The notes under the pieces: generated by a model | Database searches by the model: none | Told to the model about the DNA's origin: nothing | What the model saw: only the letters and a program-made list of their open reading frames with translations | Made by a program: the position numbers and the translations under genes | Part shown: in pieces, positions 33,775-42,830 of the stretch | Layout of the letters: each line of letters starts with the position of its first letter | How positions within the stretch are numbered: position 1 is the stretch's first letter | Assembly: GCF_024320865.1 (NCBI RefSeq) | Contig: NZ_JANDBD010000003.1 | Location: forward strand, 587,551-651,550 | Length of the DNA stretch: 64,000 nucleotides | Source: Mycolicibacterium arenosum | GTDB taxonomy: Bacteria; Actinomycetota; Actinomycetes; Mycobacteriales; Mycobacteriaceae | Direction of reading: 5' to 3'

Positions 33775-34944
33775 ATGGACGTTCTGGTGGTCGGCGGCGG
33801 GCCCGCCGGCGTGGCGTTGGCCGGGGCGTGCGGGCGACTCGGACTGACCACCGGGCTGGTGGACCCGGCGCCGGACCGGCCGTGGACGGCGACCTACGGG
33901 ATGTGGAGCCGCGAGTTGCCCGCCCACCTGCCGGAGTCCGTGATCGCGGCCCGCGCCGCCGGCCGGGTGATCGCTCAGACGGAACACGAATTGGGTTGGG
34001 AGTACGCGGTTCTCGATGTGCCCGCTCTTCAAGGCCACCTGGTCGAGGGGCTGACCGGGGTACGGGTCCACGGCGGTCGCGCAGTCGGATCGCCGGAGTC
34101 CGGCGTCGTCGCCCTGGCCGACGGGTCGCAGCTGCGGGCCGCCGTGGTCGTCGACGCCGGCGGAGGCGCGCGGCCCCTGGACCCGACGGTGTCGCGGCGC
34201 GAGGCCGCGGCTCAGACGGCCTACGGATTGATCGTCGACGAGGACGCCGCCGCGGCGTTCATCGCGCCCGGCGAGGCCCTGTTCATGGACTGGCGCGCCG
34301 ATCACGGCGAGACCGGGTGGCCGACGTTCCTCTACGTGATACCGCTCGGCGGTGGCCGGGTACTGGTGGAGGAGACGTCACTGGCGCGACGACCGGGGCT
34401 CCCGATGTCGACGCTGCGACGCCGCCTGCACGCCCGGCTGGCCCGCCACGGCGTCCGGGTCCCGGAGGACGCCCGCAGCGAGAAGGTGTGGTTCCGGCTC
34501 GACCATCCGCGCCACCGCGGCCGCGGGGCACTCGGGTTCGGTGCGGCGGCGCCGTTGATTCATCCGGCGACCGGATTCAACCTGGCCACGTCGCTGCGAC
34601 TCGCCCCGCAGGTGGCGGCCGCGCTGGCCGCGAACCTGCCGGGCGACCGGGGCGGAGCGCTCGCGGCAGGGCGGGAGGTCGTGTGGTCGCGCAGCGCACG
34701 GCTCGTCCACCACGTGCACATGATCGGCCTGGAGTCGCTGCTGCGGATGCCCCCCACCGACGTGCCCGTCTTCTTCGAGCGGTTCTTCAGCCTTCCCGAT
34801 GAGCACCGGTGGACCTACCTCACCGCCCGCGACGACGTCGGCGGCACCGCCGCGGCGATGAACAGCCTCTTCTGGGCGTCGAAGGGTCGGTTGCGCCGTC
34901 ACCTCGTCGGGTCCGCCGTGTATCCCCTGCTGCCGACGCGTTAG
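33775..34944 (+). CDS. lycopene cyclase family protein
   Basis: A 389-residue FAD/NAD-type flavoprotein. It begins with the Rossmann motif MDVLVVGGGPAGVALAGACG; TYGMWSRELP and the later FLYVIPLGGGRVLVEETSLA (the cyclase motif) and HPATGFNLATSLRLAP follow plant/bacterial-type lycopene cyclases (CrtL/CrtY). It would cyclise the ends of lycopene to carotene rings. No other carotenoid gene lies in the window, so its substrate is uncertain. The start is ATG 33775; GGAGG immediately precedes it. Confidence 0.82.
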   Translation: MDVLVVGGGPAGVALAGACGRLGLTTGLVDPAPDRPWTATYGMWSRELPAHLPESVIAARAAGRVIAQTEHELGWEYAVLDVPALQGHLVEGLTGVRVHGGRAVGSPESGVVALADGSQLRAAVVVDAGGGARPLDPTVSRREAAAQTAYGLIVDEDAAAAFIAPGEALFMDWRADHGETGWPTFLYVIPLGGGRVLVEETSLARRPGLPMSTLRRRLHARLARHGVRVPEDARSEKVWFRLDHPRHRGRGALGFGAAAPLIHPATGFNLATSLRLAPQVAAALAANLPGDRGGALAAGREVVWSRSARLVHHVHMIGLESLLRMPPTDVPVFFERFFSLPDEHRWTYLTARDDVGGTAAAMNSLFWASKGRLRRHLVGSAVYPLLPTR

Positions 34945-34957
34945 CGGATTCGCGGGC

Positions 34958-35962
34958 TCAGCGGCGCGGTGTCGTGGTGATGTGCACGTGGTCGAAGTGG
35001 CCGTAGCCTGAGCTCTGCGGACCGGCGGGCGTGTAGTAGGTGCCCCGCCAGATCACGTCCTGCAATCCGAATCGAGCCGCGTTGCTCATCGCGAACGCGA
35101 GGATCGCGTCGCCGAGCGCGATGCCCTCGGGACTCTCGGAATTGGGGATCATGATGTCGATCGCGAGGCCGCTCGGATGCCACGGTTTCGAATCCGGCCG
35201 CACGCCGTCGATGGCGGCGATCTGGGGAAACTGAGCGCTGACGGCGCGGGCTGCCACCACGGTGTTGGCCTGGAGCCCGGCTTCGTTCGCCACGCCGACG
35301 GGCAGCGCCTCCGGAATGTCCGCGGGCAGCGCCTGCGGGAGGTCGGCGGGCGGAGCCTGCGGCTGCGGCGGCACCGCGGCCGCGAGATCGACCACCGCCT
35401 GCTGGTTCGGGGTCAGCGAGGCGTACTTCGCCTCCGCGGCGATGATCTGACGCTGCAGTTCACTCGACTTGCTCTGCAGGTCGGCGCGCACCGCGGCAGC
35501 CTGTTCGGCCGCGGCCCTGGCGTTATCGGCCGACGCCTGCGAGACGGCGGCCGCGGCGGCGGCGCGCTCACGCCCGGCACTGAACCTCTGCATCTGATCG
35601 GCCGTCACGCCGCCGATCACCTGCTGCAGCGAGAGTTGGTCGATCAGCTGTTGCGGGGAGCTCGCCGTCAGCAGTGCCGCCAGCTGACCGGTGCCTCCAC
35701 TCATGTAGGTCATCGACGCCAGCCGGTTGACGGCCGCCTGGTACGGCGCGAGCTCGAGGTTGGCGGCGTCGAGGACCTGCAGGTCGGCGCGGTGGCGCTC
35801 CTCGGCCACCGTCTGCTCGGCCACCCTGTCGTCGACGTCGCGTTGGGCCACTGTCACGGCCTCACGGGTCTGGACCGCCTGCCGGGACAACTCGTTGAGT
35901 TCGGCCATCGCATCGGCGGCCGGGTCCGCCTTGACTCCGCCCGCAACCGACATGGCGAGCAC
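34958..35962 (-). CDS. secreted coiled-coil protein with M15/VanY-like C-terminal domain
   Basis: About 334 residues from the GTG at 35962. An Ala-rich coiled coil covers residues ~15-170 (ELNELSRQAVQTREAVTVAQ), followed by a Pro-rich linker and a C-terminal domain with HPSGLAIDIMIPN and GHFDHVHI, resembling peptidoglycan-associated peptidase-like domains of mycobacterial RipA-like proteins. The upstream frame is open and encodes a plausible signal peptide (RIGHSLRRTAAGCAAVVVVL) but has no ATG, GTG or TTG, so the true start is unclear. It likely acts in the cell envelope. Confidence 0.7.
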   Translation of the reverse strand: MLAMSVAGGVKADPAADAMAELNELSRQAVQTREAVTVAQRDVDDRVAEQTVAEERHRADLQVLDAANLELAPYQAAVNRLASMTYMSGGTGQLAALLTASSPQQLIDQLSLQQVIGGVTADQMQRFSAGRERAAAAAAVSQASADNARAAAEQAAAVRADLQSKSSELQRQIIAAEAKYASLTPNQQAVVDLAAAVPPQPQAPPADLPQALPADIPEALPVGVANEAGLQANTVVAARAVSAQFPQIAAIDGVRPDSKPWHPSGLAIDIMIPNSESPEGIALGDAILAFAMSNAARFGLQDVIWRGTYYTPAGPQSSGYGHFDHVHITTTPRR

Positions 35963-36082
35963 GACGACGACAGCCGCGCAACCGGCCGCCGTTCGCCGAA
36001 GTGAGTGGCCGATCCTCGGGATGGTCGCGATCCTTAACCTGTCGGGAGCGATCTCGGACTGGCGACGTGCGCCTCGGACAGG

Positions 36083-36829
36083 CTACGAAGTGGTGTCGTC
36101 GATGTCCACTCGTCCCGGTGAGCACCACCGCCGAACGGCTCGAGTGGCCGACAACCAACGAGTCATACGCACAGACGCCTGCTGTCGTCCGAGACGCCGC
36201 GCCGACATATACACCGTCGCCTCGATCGACGTGAGGGTGAAAACCGCTCCGGGTGTTCCGGTTACGCGCAGCCTCTCACCTGCCACGGAGTCGTCCTGAT
36301 ACCCGAGCACGTCGTAGACGACCTGGCCGGGGTCGGTCTCCGTCGGCGCCGCGGTGACGCTCACCCGAGACGACGGGGATGGTTCGGGGGACGCGGCCGA
36401 CGCGACGATCCGGCCCAGCTCGAGCATCGACGCAGCGGTCGGAGGCGACCCGAGTTCGTCGACGATCCGGGCGGTCGCGTCGGACGTGGCCCCGAGGTAG
36501 GCCAGCGCCGACGAGTCGGCCCAGCCGGTCACGCCGTCGGTCGTGACCTCGTACCAGATCGCCGAGTCCAGCTGCCGTGCTCGACCAGTGGCGACCAGAT
36601 CGTCAGCGAGTGGCCCCGGCGAAGCCACGACACGTTGCTCGTCGCCGGGCGCGGACCGCAGCGACAGCGTCGCGTCGTACGCGATCCCGACGACGGCCAA
36701 CGTCGCCTCGGCGGGAGGACCGGCGGTGGGTTCACCGTCGTCGGCTCCGCCGCATCCGGTCGCGAGTGTCGCCGCCAGCGTCATGGCGGCACCCAGCCGG
36801 AGAGCCCGCAGGAGGGCGGCAGCCGCCAT
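36083..36829 (-). CDS. putative lipoprotein with SH3-like domain
   Basis: A 248-residue protein with a lipoprotein signal (residues 1-28, ending TLATGCGG with the lipid Cys). The following ~75 residues read as a bacterial SH3 fold (LRSAPGDEQRVVASP to WYEVTTDGVTGWADSSALAYLG). The C-terminal part is low-complexity Ser/Pro and then a second beta-rich stretch. SH3b lipoproteins often bind peptidoglycan. Start ATG 36829; GTG 36835 is in frame. It diverges from the His-rich membrane protein. Confidence 0.65.
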   Translation of the reverse strand: MAAAALLRALRLGAAMTLAATLATGCGGADDGEPTAGPPAEATLAVVGIAYDATLSLRSAPGDEQRVVASPGPLADDLVATGRARQLDSAIWYEVTTDGVTGWADSSALAYLGATSDATARIVDELGSPPTAASMLELGRIVASAASPEPSPSSRVSVTAAPTETDPGQVVYDVLGYQDDSVAGERLRVTGTPGAVFTLTSIEATVYMSARRLGRQQASVRMTRWLSATRAVRRWCSPGRVDIDDTTS

Positions 36830-37029
36830 TGCCACATGATGCACCCACCGGGCATGCAGGCGATCCGGATTCCCCCGACGGATCGGACCCATCGCCAAGC
36901 ACCTACGGGCCCGCCGCCGAGATCGCCGCTGAGGAGCTCGAATCCACCGGTGACGGAACAGTCTCGGTCCCGTTGAGATGTGGTTTCGTGCCCCCACTGA
37001 TCGGGTCCACTGCTGTCATCATCGGACGA

Positions 37030-37740
37030 GTGGCAACAAGAACGGCGACGAAGACCGACAGCAGGCTCGCTGCACGGCTGGCCGCGCTGGCCTCGCTCGG
37101 CGCCTCCGTCATCCATTTCGCCGTGGTCCCGAACCACTGGCAGGAGTGGATGCCGGCGGGACTGTTCTTCGCATCGCTGGCGATGTTCCAACTCGGGTGG
37201 GCGACGGTGGTGTTGGCCAGAACCACGACCGCAGTGCTCGCAGTCGGCATCGCGGCCAACCTCGGAGCCATCGCCCTCTGGGCCGTATCGAGGACGGCCG
37301 GAGCCCCGTTCGGTCCGCACGCGGGCGTGCCGGAGATCGTGCAGGCGGCGGACCTCTGCGCGCTGCTGCTTCAGGTGTACGTCGTCATGGGCGCAGGATG
37401 GGTGTTACACCGCGGGCTACGCGGTCAGCGGGTGCCGGTATTCGCCAGCGCGATGGTCCTCGTCGGCGCCGTCGGCGTGGTCGCGCTGGCGTCGTCCGTC
37501 GGAGTCGCATCGGGCCTGCAGCACGGCCATCACTCGCCGGCCAGCGCGGAGGGCGAGCACCACGGCGCCGACGCCGAGCATGCAGACGGTCATCACGTGA
37601 GCGGACCCGAGCCGGCGGCGCCTGCGACGCCGGCAGCACCGGCGCCTGCACCGAGCCGCGCACCGGAACCGAGCCGCGCTCCGGAACCGCCGGCTGCACC
37701 GTCGGGCGACGGTCACGACGGTCACGACCACGGCCATTGA
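37030..37740 (+). CDS. membrane protein with His-rich C-terminal tail
   Basis: A 236-residue protein with about five to six membrane segments (residues ~15-160) and a hydrophilic tail rich in His, Ala and Pro, including GLQHGHHSPASAEGEHH and a final GDGHDGHDHGH. Such tails usually bind Cu, Ni or Zn. The start is a GTG at 37030. It lies 68 bases upstream of a response regulator, so it may be a sensor accessory or metal buffer for that system. The family is not recognised. Confidence 0.6.
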   Translation: MATRTATKTDSRLAARLAALASLGASVIHFAVVPNHWQEWMPAGLFFASLAMFQLGWATVVLARTTTAVLAVGIAANLGAIALWAVSRTAGAPFGPHAGVPEIVQAADLCALLLQVYVVMGAGWVLHRGLRGQRVPVFASAMVLVGAVGVVALASSVGVASGLQHGHHSPASAEGEHHGADAEHADGHHVSGPEPAAPATPAAPAPAPSRAPEPSRAPEPPAAPSGDGHDGHDHGH

Positions 37741-37808
37741 CAGCTAGGCGGTGCGGCAGTTGCGCACCGTGCGACACCGAGTCCACGTCTGCGGGCACCA
37801 TGGTGACC

Positions 37809-38552
37809 ATGGAGCATCACCGGTCGGCGCCTGACACCGCGAAGGGATACCGCGCGCTGGTGGTCGACGACGAGCTTCCGCTGGCCGAAGTGGTGGCCAG
37901 CTATCTGGAACGCGAGCAGTTCGAGACCGTCGTCGCCGGCAACGGCGTCGACGCCATCGCCGTGGCGCGCGAGTTCGACCCCGACGTCGTCATCCTCGAT
38001 CTCGGCCTCCCCGGAATCGACGGACTCGAGGTCTGCAGGCAGGTGCGCACCTTCTCCGACGCCTACGTCGTCATGCTCACCGCTCGCGACGCCGAGATCG
38101 ACAAGGTCCTCGGCCTCACGGTCGGCGCCGACGACTACATCACCAAACCCTTCAGCCCGCGCGAACTCGTGGCGCGCATCCGCGCGATGCTGCGACGGCC
38201 CCGCGTCCTGCAATCGGCCACCGCGAGCGCCGGACTCGACGTCGCTCCCCCGCGTCGGTTCGGAGCGCTGAGCATCGATGTCGCCGCCCGCGAGGTGCGC
38301 ATCGACGACGAACAGATCCTGTTGACCCGCACCGAGTTCGACATTCTCGAGGCCCTCTCGGGTCGGCCGGGGATCGTGCTGAGCCGACGGCAACTCCTCG
38401 ATATCGTCCGCGACGGGCCGTGGGTGGGCAACGAGCACCTCGTCGACGTCCACATCGGCCATCTGCGACGCAAGCTCGGCGATGACGCCGCCCGTCCGCG
38501 CTACCTCATCACGGTGCGGGGCGTGGGCTACCGGATGGGGACCGGGCAGTGA
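37809..38552 (+). CDS. OmpR-family response regulator
   Basis: A 247-residue response regulator. The receiver has acidic VVDDELPL, the phosphorylated Asp64 in VILDLGLPGIDG, and the Lys in DDYITKPFSPREL. The C-terminal winged helix (residues ~155-245) ends with VDVHIGHLRRKLGDD and TVRGVGYRMG. The start is taken as ATG 37809; ATG 37800 is also in frame. The stop overlaps the kinase start (GTGA), so they form an operon. Direct repeats upstream of two DUF305 genes in the window are candidate targets (inference). Confidence 0.9.
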   Translation: MEHHRSAPDTAKGYRALVVDDELPLAEVVASYLEREQFETVVAGNGVDAIAVAREFDPDVVILDLGLPGIDGLEVCRQVRTFSDAYVVMLTARDAEIDKVLGLTVGADDYITKPFSPRELVARIRAMLRRPRVLQSATASAGLDVAPPRRFGALSIDVAAREVRIDDEQILLTRTEFDILEALSGRPGIVLSRRQLLDIVRDGPWVGNEHLVDVHIGHLRRKLGDDAARPRYLITVRGVGYRMGTGQ

Positions 38553-39721
38553 GTACCCCGGTTGCGTCGACCCGCCGACGACGAACACGGGGCGGCCCCG
38601 GCATCGGTCTGCGACTGCTGGCAGCGCAGGCCGTCGTGCTGGCAGTCGGCGTCGTGACGACCGCCGTCGTGGCCGCCGTCGTCGGACCGCCGCTGTTTCG
38701 CGAGCATCTGCACCGCGCGGGCGTACCGATGGACTCGCTGGAGCAGGTCCACGCGGAGGAGGCCTACGGCTACGCGACGATGCTCTCCATCGGAGGTGCG
38801 CTCGCGGTGTCCGCGCTTGCCGCCCTGGCGGTCAGCTTCTATGTCAGCCGACGGCTTCAACGGTCCATCACCGAGGTCGCCTCCGCCGCTACCGACGTCG
38901 CTCAGGGGAACTACGGCATCCGCGTGTCACCGCCGCATCTGGGCGACGACTTCGACGCCCTGTCAACGGCTTTCAACCAGATGGCTTCGCGGCTTCAGGC
39001 CGTCGATTCGACCAGACAGCGGTTGTTCGGAGACTTGGCGCACGAGATCCGCACACCCGTCGCGGTGCTCGAGGCGTACATCGAGGCACTCGAAGACGGC
39101 GTGCGCACCCTCACGCCGCAGACTGCGGCCATGCTGCGCGATCAAACCCGTCGGCTGGTGCGGTTCTCCGACGACGTCGCCGCCCTCGCCAAAGCCGAGG
39201 AGAGTTCGGTCTCCATGTCGTACACCATCATTGACGTCGATCGCCTGACGCGACAATGCGTCGCGGCGGTGGAGGAACGCTACGTCGACAAAGGGGTGAC
39301 ACTGTTCGTCCGCATTGCGGCGGAGCTGCCGCCGCTGTGGGCCGATGAGCAGCGAATGTCCCAGATCCTGGGCAATCTGCTGGACAACGCCCTACGGCAC
39401 ACCCCGGCCGGCGGATCCGTCGAACTCAGCTGTGTCCGTGCCGGCGAACGGCTGAGGATCGTCGTCGCCGACACCGGCGAGGGCATCTCCGACGAGCATC
39501 TACCGCGGGTGTTCGAACGCTTCTATCGTGCGGACACCGCCAGGGATCGCGAACACGGCGGCGCCGGATTGGGGCTCGCGATCGCCAAGGCCCTCGTCGA
39601 GGCCCACACCGGCTCGATCTCGGTGGTGAGCGCTGGATCGGGCGCCGGTGCCGCGTTCACCGTCGAGTTGCCCATGGCAGGCGTAGACGACAAGGTGTCA
39701 AGCCTTCGCGTGGCGGGTTGA
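38549..39721 (+). CDS. sensor histidine kinase
   Basis: A 390-residue kinase with two membrane helices (about residues 22-48 and 77-97) around a short 28-residue extracytoplasmic loop containing His residues (EHLHRAG, QVHAEEAYG). A HAMP domain follows, then the phosphorylated His165 in FGDLAHEIRTPVAVLE and the ATPase motifs NLLDNALRHTP, ADTGEGIS and GGAGLGLAIAK. A 75-base copy of its ...IDVDRL...EERY region survives at 42389-42463, showing that a paralogue once existed there. Metal sensing is an inference from linkage to DUF305. Confidence 0.9.
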   Translation: MSTPVASTRRRRTRGGPGIGLRLLAAQAVVLAVGVVTTAVVAAVVGPPLFREHLHRAGVPMDSLEQVHAEEAYGYATMLSIGGALAVSALAALAVSFYVSRRLQRSITEVASAATDVAQGNYGIRVSPPHLGDDFDALSTAFNQMASRLQAVDSTRQRLFGDLAHEIRTPVAVLEAYIEALEDGVRTLTPQTAAMLRDQTRRLVRFSDDVAALAKAEESSVSMSYTIIDVDRLTRQCVAAVEERYVDKGVTLFVRIAAELPPLWADEQRMSQILGNLLDNALRHTPAGGSVELSCVRAGERLRIVVADTGEGISDEHLPRVFERFYRADTARDREHGGAGLGLAIAKALVEAHTGSISVVSAGSGAGAAFTVELPMAGVDDKVSSLRVAG

Positions 39722-39829
39722 CAGAGACGGACAGCCATGTGACACGACTTGCGCGTCAACAGCTACAGAGCCTTCGAGGACACTTGTTGAAAGGAAGTCC
39801 GCTCGCACCACGGTGTACAGGCACAAACG

Positions 39830-42211
39830 TCATTGAGTACCCATCGCGACGCGGATCTGCTGGGCGCGTTGGCGAGCAAGGTGTTGGGGGTCGAGGTCGC
39901 CGACGTCGATCTGCACCCAGGCGATACCTCCGGTGAATCGGTTCTTCCCGGCCGGGTACTCCTGCGACACCGGAGAGCCGGGATCGGCACCGACGGTACA
40001 GGTCTCACTGGCCGAAAATGCAGCGGGCACAGTGCGTTCGACGTGCCCTGCGCCGACTGCCGCACCATCGACGAACAGAGTGACGGTACCGCCGAGGCCG
40101 ACACCGCCGCCGTCGTAGCCGAATTCGATGCGCACCTCCCGATCCCCGGCCGCCAGTACATCGGCGCTGCGCACGACGGTGTACTTCAGCGTCAGGAAGT
40201 TGTAGCAGAACGTCAACCTGCCCTCGTGCACGTACAACGACCAGCCGCCGGTGTGTCCGCCGAGCGCGATGATCACCCCGTCCGCACCGGCGTCGGGCAC
40301 CGTGATGGGGGCGGTGATCGCGAATGATCGGTTCTTTGTGTTGACGGTGGTCGCCTCGGCGAAGCTCATTCCCGGATACATCCGCTGGCTGGTGCCGATG
40401 GCCAGTTCAGGTCGGCCCGCCGCGTCGGGCATGCCGCGAATGGCGGCGCGGTCGTCGATGGGGATGACGTTGTACTTGACTGCTTCGATCAGCCAGAGGC
40501 GCTGCAACTCGGCCAGTTTGTCGGGGTGTGCGGCGGCCAAGTCGTGGGCCTGGCTCCAATCGGAGCTGGTGTCGTAGAGCTCCCAGCGGTCCTCGTCGAA
40601 GGCAGGCAACTCGACATCCCCGGTCTCCCAGGGAGTCCGGTGTTTGGTTACCGCGGTCCAGCCCTTGTGGTAGACGCCTCGGTTGCCCAGCATTTCGAAG
40701 TACTGGACGTCGTGACGCTCGTCGACATCGGGCTCATCGAACGTGTACACCAGGCTTGTGCCCTCGAATGGGCGCTGCTGCACGCCGTTAACCGCGGTGG
40801 GTTCCGGTAGCCCTGCCGCCTCCAGGACAGTGGCGGCGATGTCGTTGACATGACCGAACTGGTGTCGGATGCCGGACTGCGTGATCCGGGCCGGCCAGTG
40901 GATCACCATCGGATTGCGGGTGCCCCCGAAGTGGGACGCCACCTGCTTGGTCCACTGGAACGGCGTGTTCAGCGCGTGCGCCCACGACGCCGCGTAGTGG
41001 TTCGCCGTGCCGGGCAGACCCAGGCGATCCTTGGCGGCGATCAGCATTTCCGGTGTCTCGAGTTCGGGCATGCCGTTGAGTGTGATCATCTCGTTGAGCG
41101 AACCCTGAAGCGTCCCTTCGGCGCTCGCGCCGTTGTCGCCCCAGATCAGGACGATCAGCGTGTCGTCGAGCAGACCCTGCTCCTCGATCTCGTCAACGAC
41201 CCGCCCGATGTGGAAGTCGGTCTGCTCCATGAAGCCGGCGTACACCTCGGCCTGGCGGATCAGCACCGGCTTGAGAGCGTCGTCCATCTCGTCCCACGCC
41301 GGCAGACCCTCGCTGCGCGCGGTCAGGTCGGTGCCCGCCGGAATCGTGCCGAGGTCGATCTGCCGGGCGAGGATCCGTTCACGCAGCTTGTCCCAGCCCT
41401 CGTCGAATACGCCGCGATAGCGGTCGGCCCACTCGGGCGGCACGTGGTGCGGTGCGTGAGTCGCGCCCGGCGCGTAGTACATGAAGAACGGTCGGTCCGG
41501 GGTCAGCGCAGCGCGCCGACGCAGGTAGGCGATCGCCTTGTCGGCCATCTCCTCGTTGAGCGTGTAGCCCTGTTCGGGGGTGCCGGACGGCTCCACCGGG
41601 GTGGTGTTCTCGTACAGCGACGGATAGTACTGGTCGGTCTCGCCGCCGATGAAGCCGAAGAAGTACTCGAAACCGCCTCCGGGCGTGGGCCAGTGGTCGA
41701 ACGGACCCATCGGACTGGTCTCCCACACCGGAACTTCGTGACACTTGCCGATCTGGGCGGTGGCATACCCGTTGAGTTTCAGGATCTCGGGCAGCGCCGC
41801 GCACGTGTTGGGCCGTGCGGACGTCATTCCCGGTGCCGAGGTGGCGATCTCGGTGATGGCCCCCATGTTCACCGAGTGATGGTTACGGCCCGAAAGTAGC
41901 GCCGCCCGGGTCGGAGAGCACAGTGCGGTGGTGTGAAACTTCGTGTAGCGCAGGCCGTTTCCAGCCAGTCGCTCTAAAGTGGGGGTGCTACAGGGTCCAC
42001 CGAACGCACTCGACGCGCCGTAGCCGGCGTCGTCGATCATCACCAGCAGGATGTTGGGCGCGTCGGCGGGTGGCCGCAGCGGTTCGATCGGCGCGAAGTG
42101 GGAGTTAGGGTCCTTGGCGTCATACGGGGTGTAGCCCGGCCGGACGATGTCGGGAATGGGGAGGACGTGGCGTGAGCCGTTCGGCACGGGTGACTTCCTT
42201 TCAGCGGTCAT
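39830..42211 (-). CDS. arylsulfatase (type I, formylglycine sulfatase)
   Basis: A 793-residue sulfatase. The formylglycine site is Cys98 in LCSPTRAALLSGR. The metal-binding Asp pair is in LLVMIDDAGYG and the later WGDNGASAEGT; GKCHEVPVW and APHHVPPEW also match. It hydrolyses sulfate esters and requires an FGly-generating enzyme not found here. The C-terminal ~170 residues form an extra beta-rich domain common in large mycobacterial AtsA/AtsD-type enzymes. It begins with a good context at 42211. It lies convergent to the histidine kinase and separates it from the kinase remnant. Confidence 0.9.
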   Translation of the reverse strand: MTAERKSPVPNGSRHVLPIPDIVRPGYTPYDAKDPNSHFAPIEPLRPPADAPNILLVMIDDAGYGASSAFGGPCSTPTLERLAGNGLRYTKFHTTALCSPTRAALLSGRNHHSVNMGAITEIATSAPGMTSARPNTCAALPEILKLNGYATAQIGKCHEVPVWETSPMGPFDHWPTPGGGFEYFFGFIGGETDQYYPSLYENTTPVEPSGTPEQGYTLNEEMADKAIAYLRRRAALTPDRPFFMYYAPGATHAPHHVPPEWADRYRGVFDEGWDKLRERILARQIDLGTIPAGTDLTARSEGLPAWDEMDDALKPVLIRQAEVYAGFMEQTDFHIGRVVDEIEEQGLLDDTLIVLIWGDNGASAEGTLQGSLNEMITLNGMPELETPEMLIAAKDRLGLPGTANHYAASWAHALNTPFQWTKQVASHFGGTRNPMVIHWPARITQSGIRHQFGHVNDIAATVLEAAGLPEPTAVNGVQQRPFEGTSLVYTFDEPDVDERHDVQYFEMLGNRGVYHKGWTAVTKHRTPWETGDVELPAFDEDRWELYDTSSDWSQAHDLAAAHPDKLAELQRLWLIEAVKYNVIPIDDRAAIRGMPDAAGRPELAIGTSQRMYPGMSFAEATTVNTKNRSFAITAPITVPDAGADGVIIALGGHTGGWSLYVHEGRLTFCYNFLTLKYTVVRSADVLAAGDREVRIEFGYDGGGVGLGGTVTLFVDGAAVGAGHVERTVPAAFSASETCTVGADPGSPVSQEYPAGKNRFTGGIAWVQIDVGDLDPQHLARQRAQQIRVAMGTQ

Positions 42212-42536
42212 CGCTCACGATGCCAGACTCTTCGTTAAAGGCGGGCGGAAACGAACGCCGCCGGTCGCGTTTCAGTCGTCAGGGAGCCTGACGACTTGGT
42301 CAAACAATCAGCAGCCGGTTGTCCGGCCACCGACGCGGTGATCTGCTTCTCGAATCCCATCAACTCATCCCACCCCGCGCCATGGCCAATGTTGTACAGC
42401 ACCATTGACGTCGATCGCCTGGCGCGCCGATGCGTCACCGCGCTCGAGGAACGCTACGGCGGCAGCGGGTCGATCTCCGCCGACTCACCCGTGTCACCGG
42501 ACTCGGCGCAATCTCGACCGGCCCACCGCCGACCCG
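42212..42536. other. intergenic region with kinase fragment
   Basis: About 325 bases. It contains the promoter side of the sulfatase, the histidine-kinase fragment (42389-42463) and a stretch (42495-42536) homologous to the sequence just beyond the DUF305 gene at 50480-50524. No intact gene is present. Confidence 0.6.
42389..42463 (+). pseudogene. histidine kinase fragment
   Basis: About 75 bases match the kinase gene at 39217-39291 at roughly five of six positions. In frame they read MLYSTIDVDRLARRCV then TALEERYGG, corresponding to MSYTIIDVDRLTRQCV...VEERY of the intact kinase. The rest of the gene is absent. It sits right beside the ruined DUF305 copy. Confidence 0.75.
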
Positions 42537-42772
42537 CTACTTGTCGAGCATCTCCTGCATCGTCATCGCGCCCCGGTGGTGCTCAATCATCTGGGTCAGA
42601 AAGAGCCGACCGGCCTCAGCGCCCTGCGCGTTCTGAAGCGCAGTCATGTCGCCCGTGCCTGCGCCGGGCATCTGATGGCCGGGCATGTCGTGTCCCTGCA
42701 TGTCAGCGCCACCGGGTGCGGGAGTGGCGGACGCGCCGCAGTCCTGAAGCCACCGCTGCATCAGCTCGATCG
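42537..42772 (-). pseudogene. DUF305 lipoprotein remnant (copy 1)
   Basis: A broken copy of the DUF305 genes at 50525 and 54380. It retains LMQRWLQDCGASATPAPGG, MPGHQMPGAG, ALQNAQGAEAGRLFLTQMIE and HHRGA, but the N-terminal half including the lipoprotein signal is gone from about 42772, and roughly 30 residues before the final EMLDK are deleted. The truncation point abuts the XRE-regulator block. Probably non-functional. Confidence 0.8.
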
Positions 42773-42830
42773 CTGCAGCCGTCTCGGTCTTCGCGCACGA
42801 AGAGTGACGGCACCCACCATCGTCTTTCCG

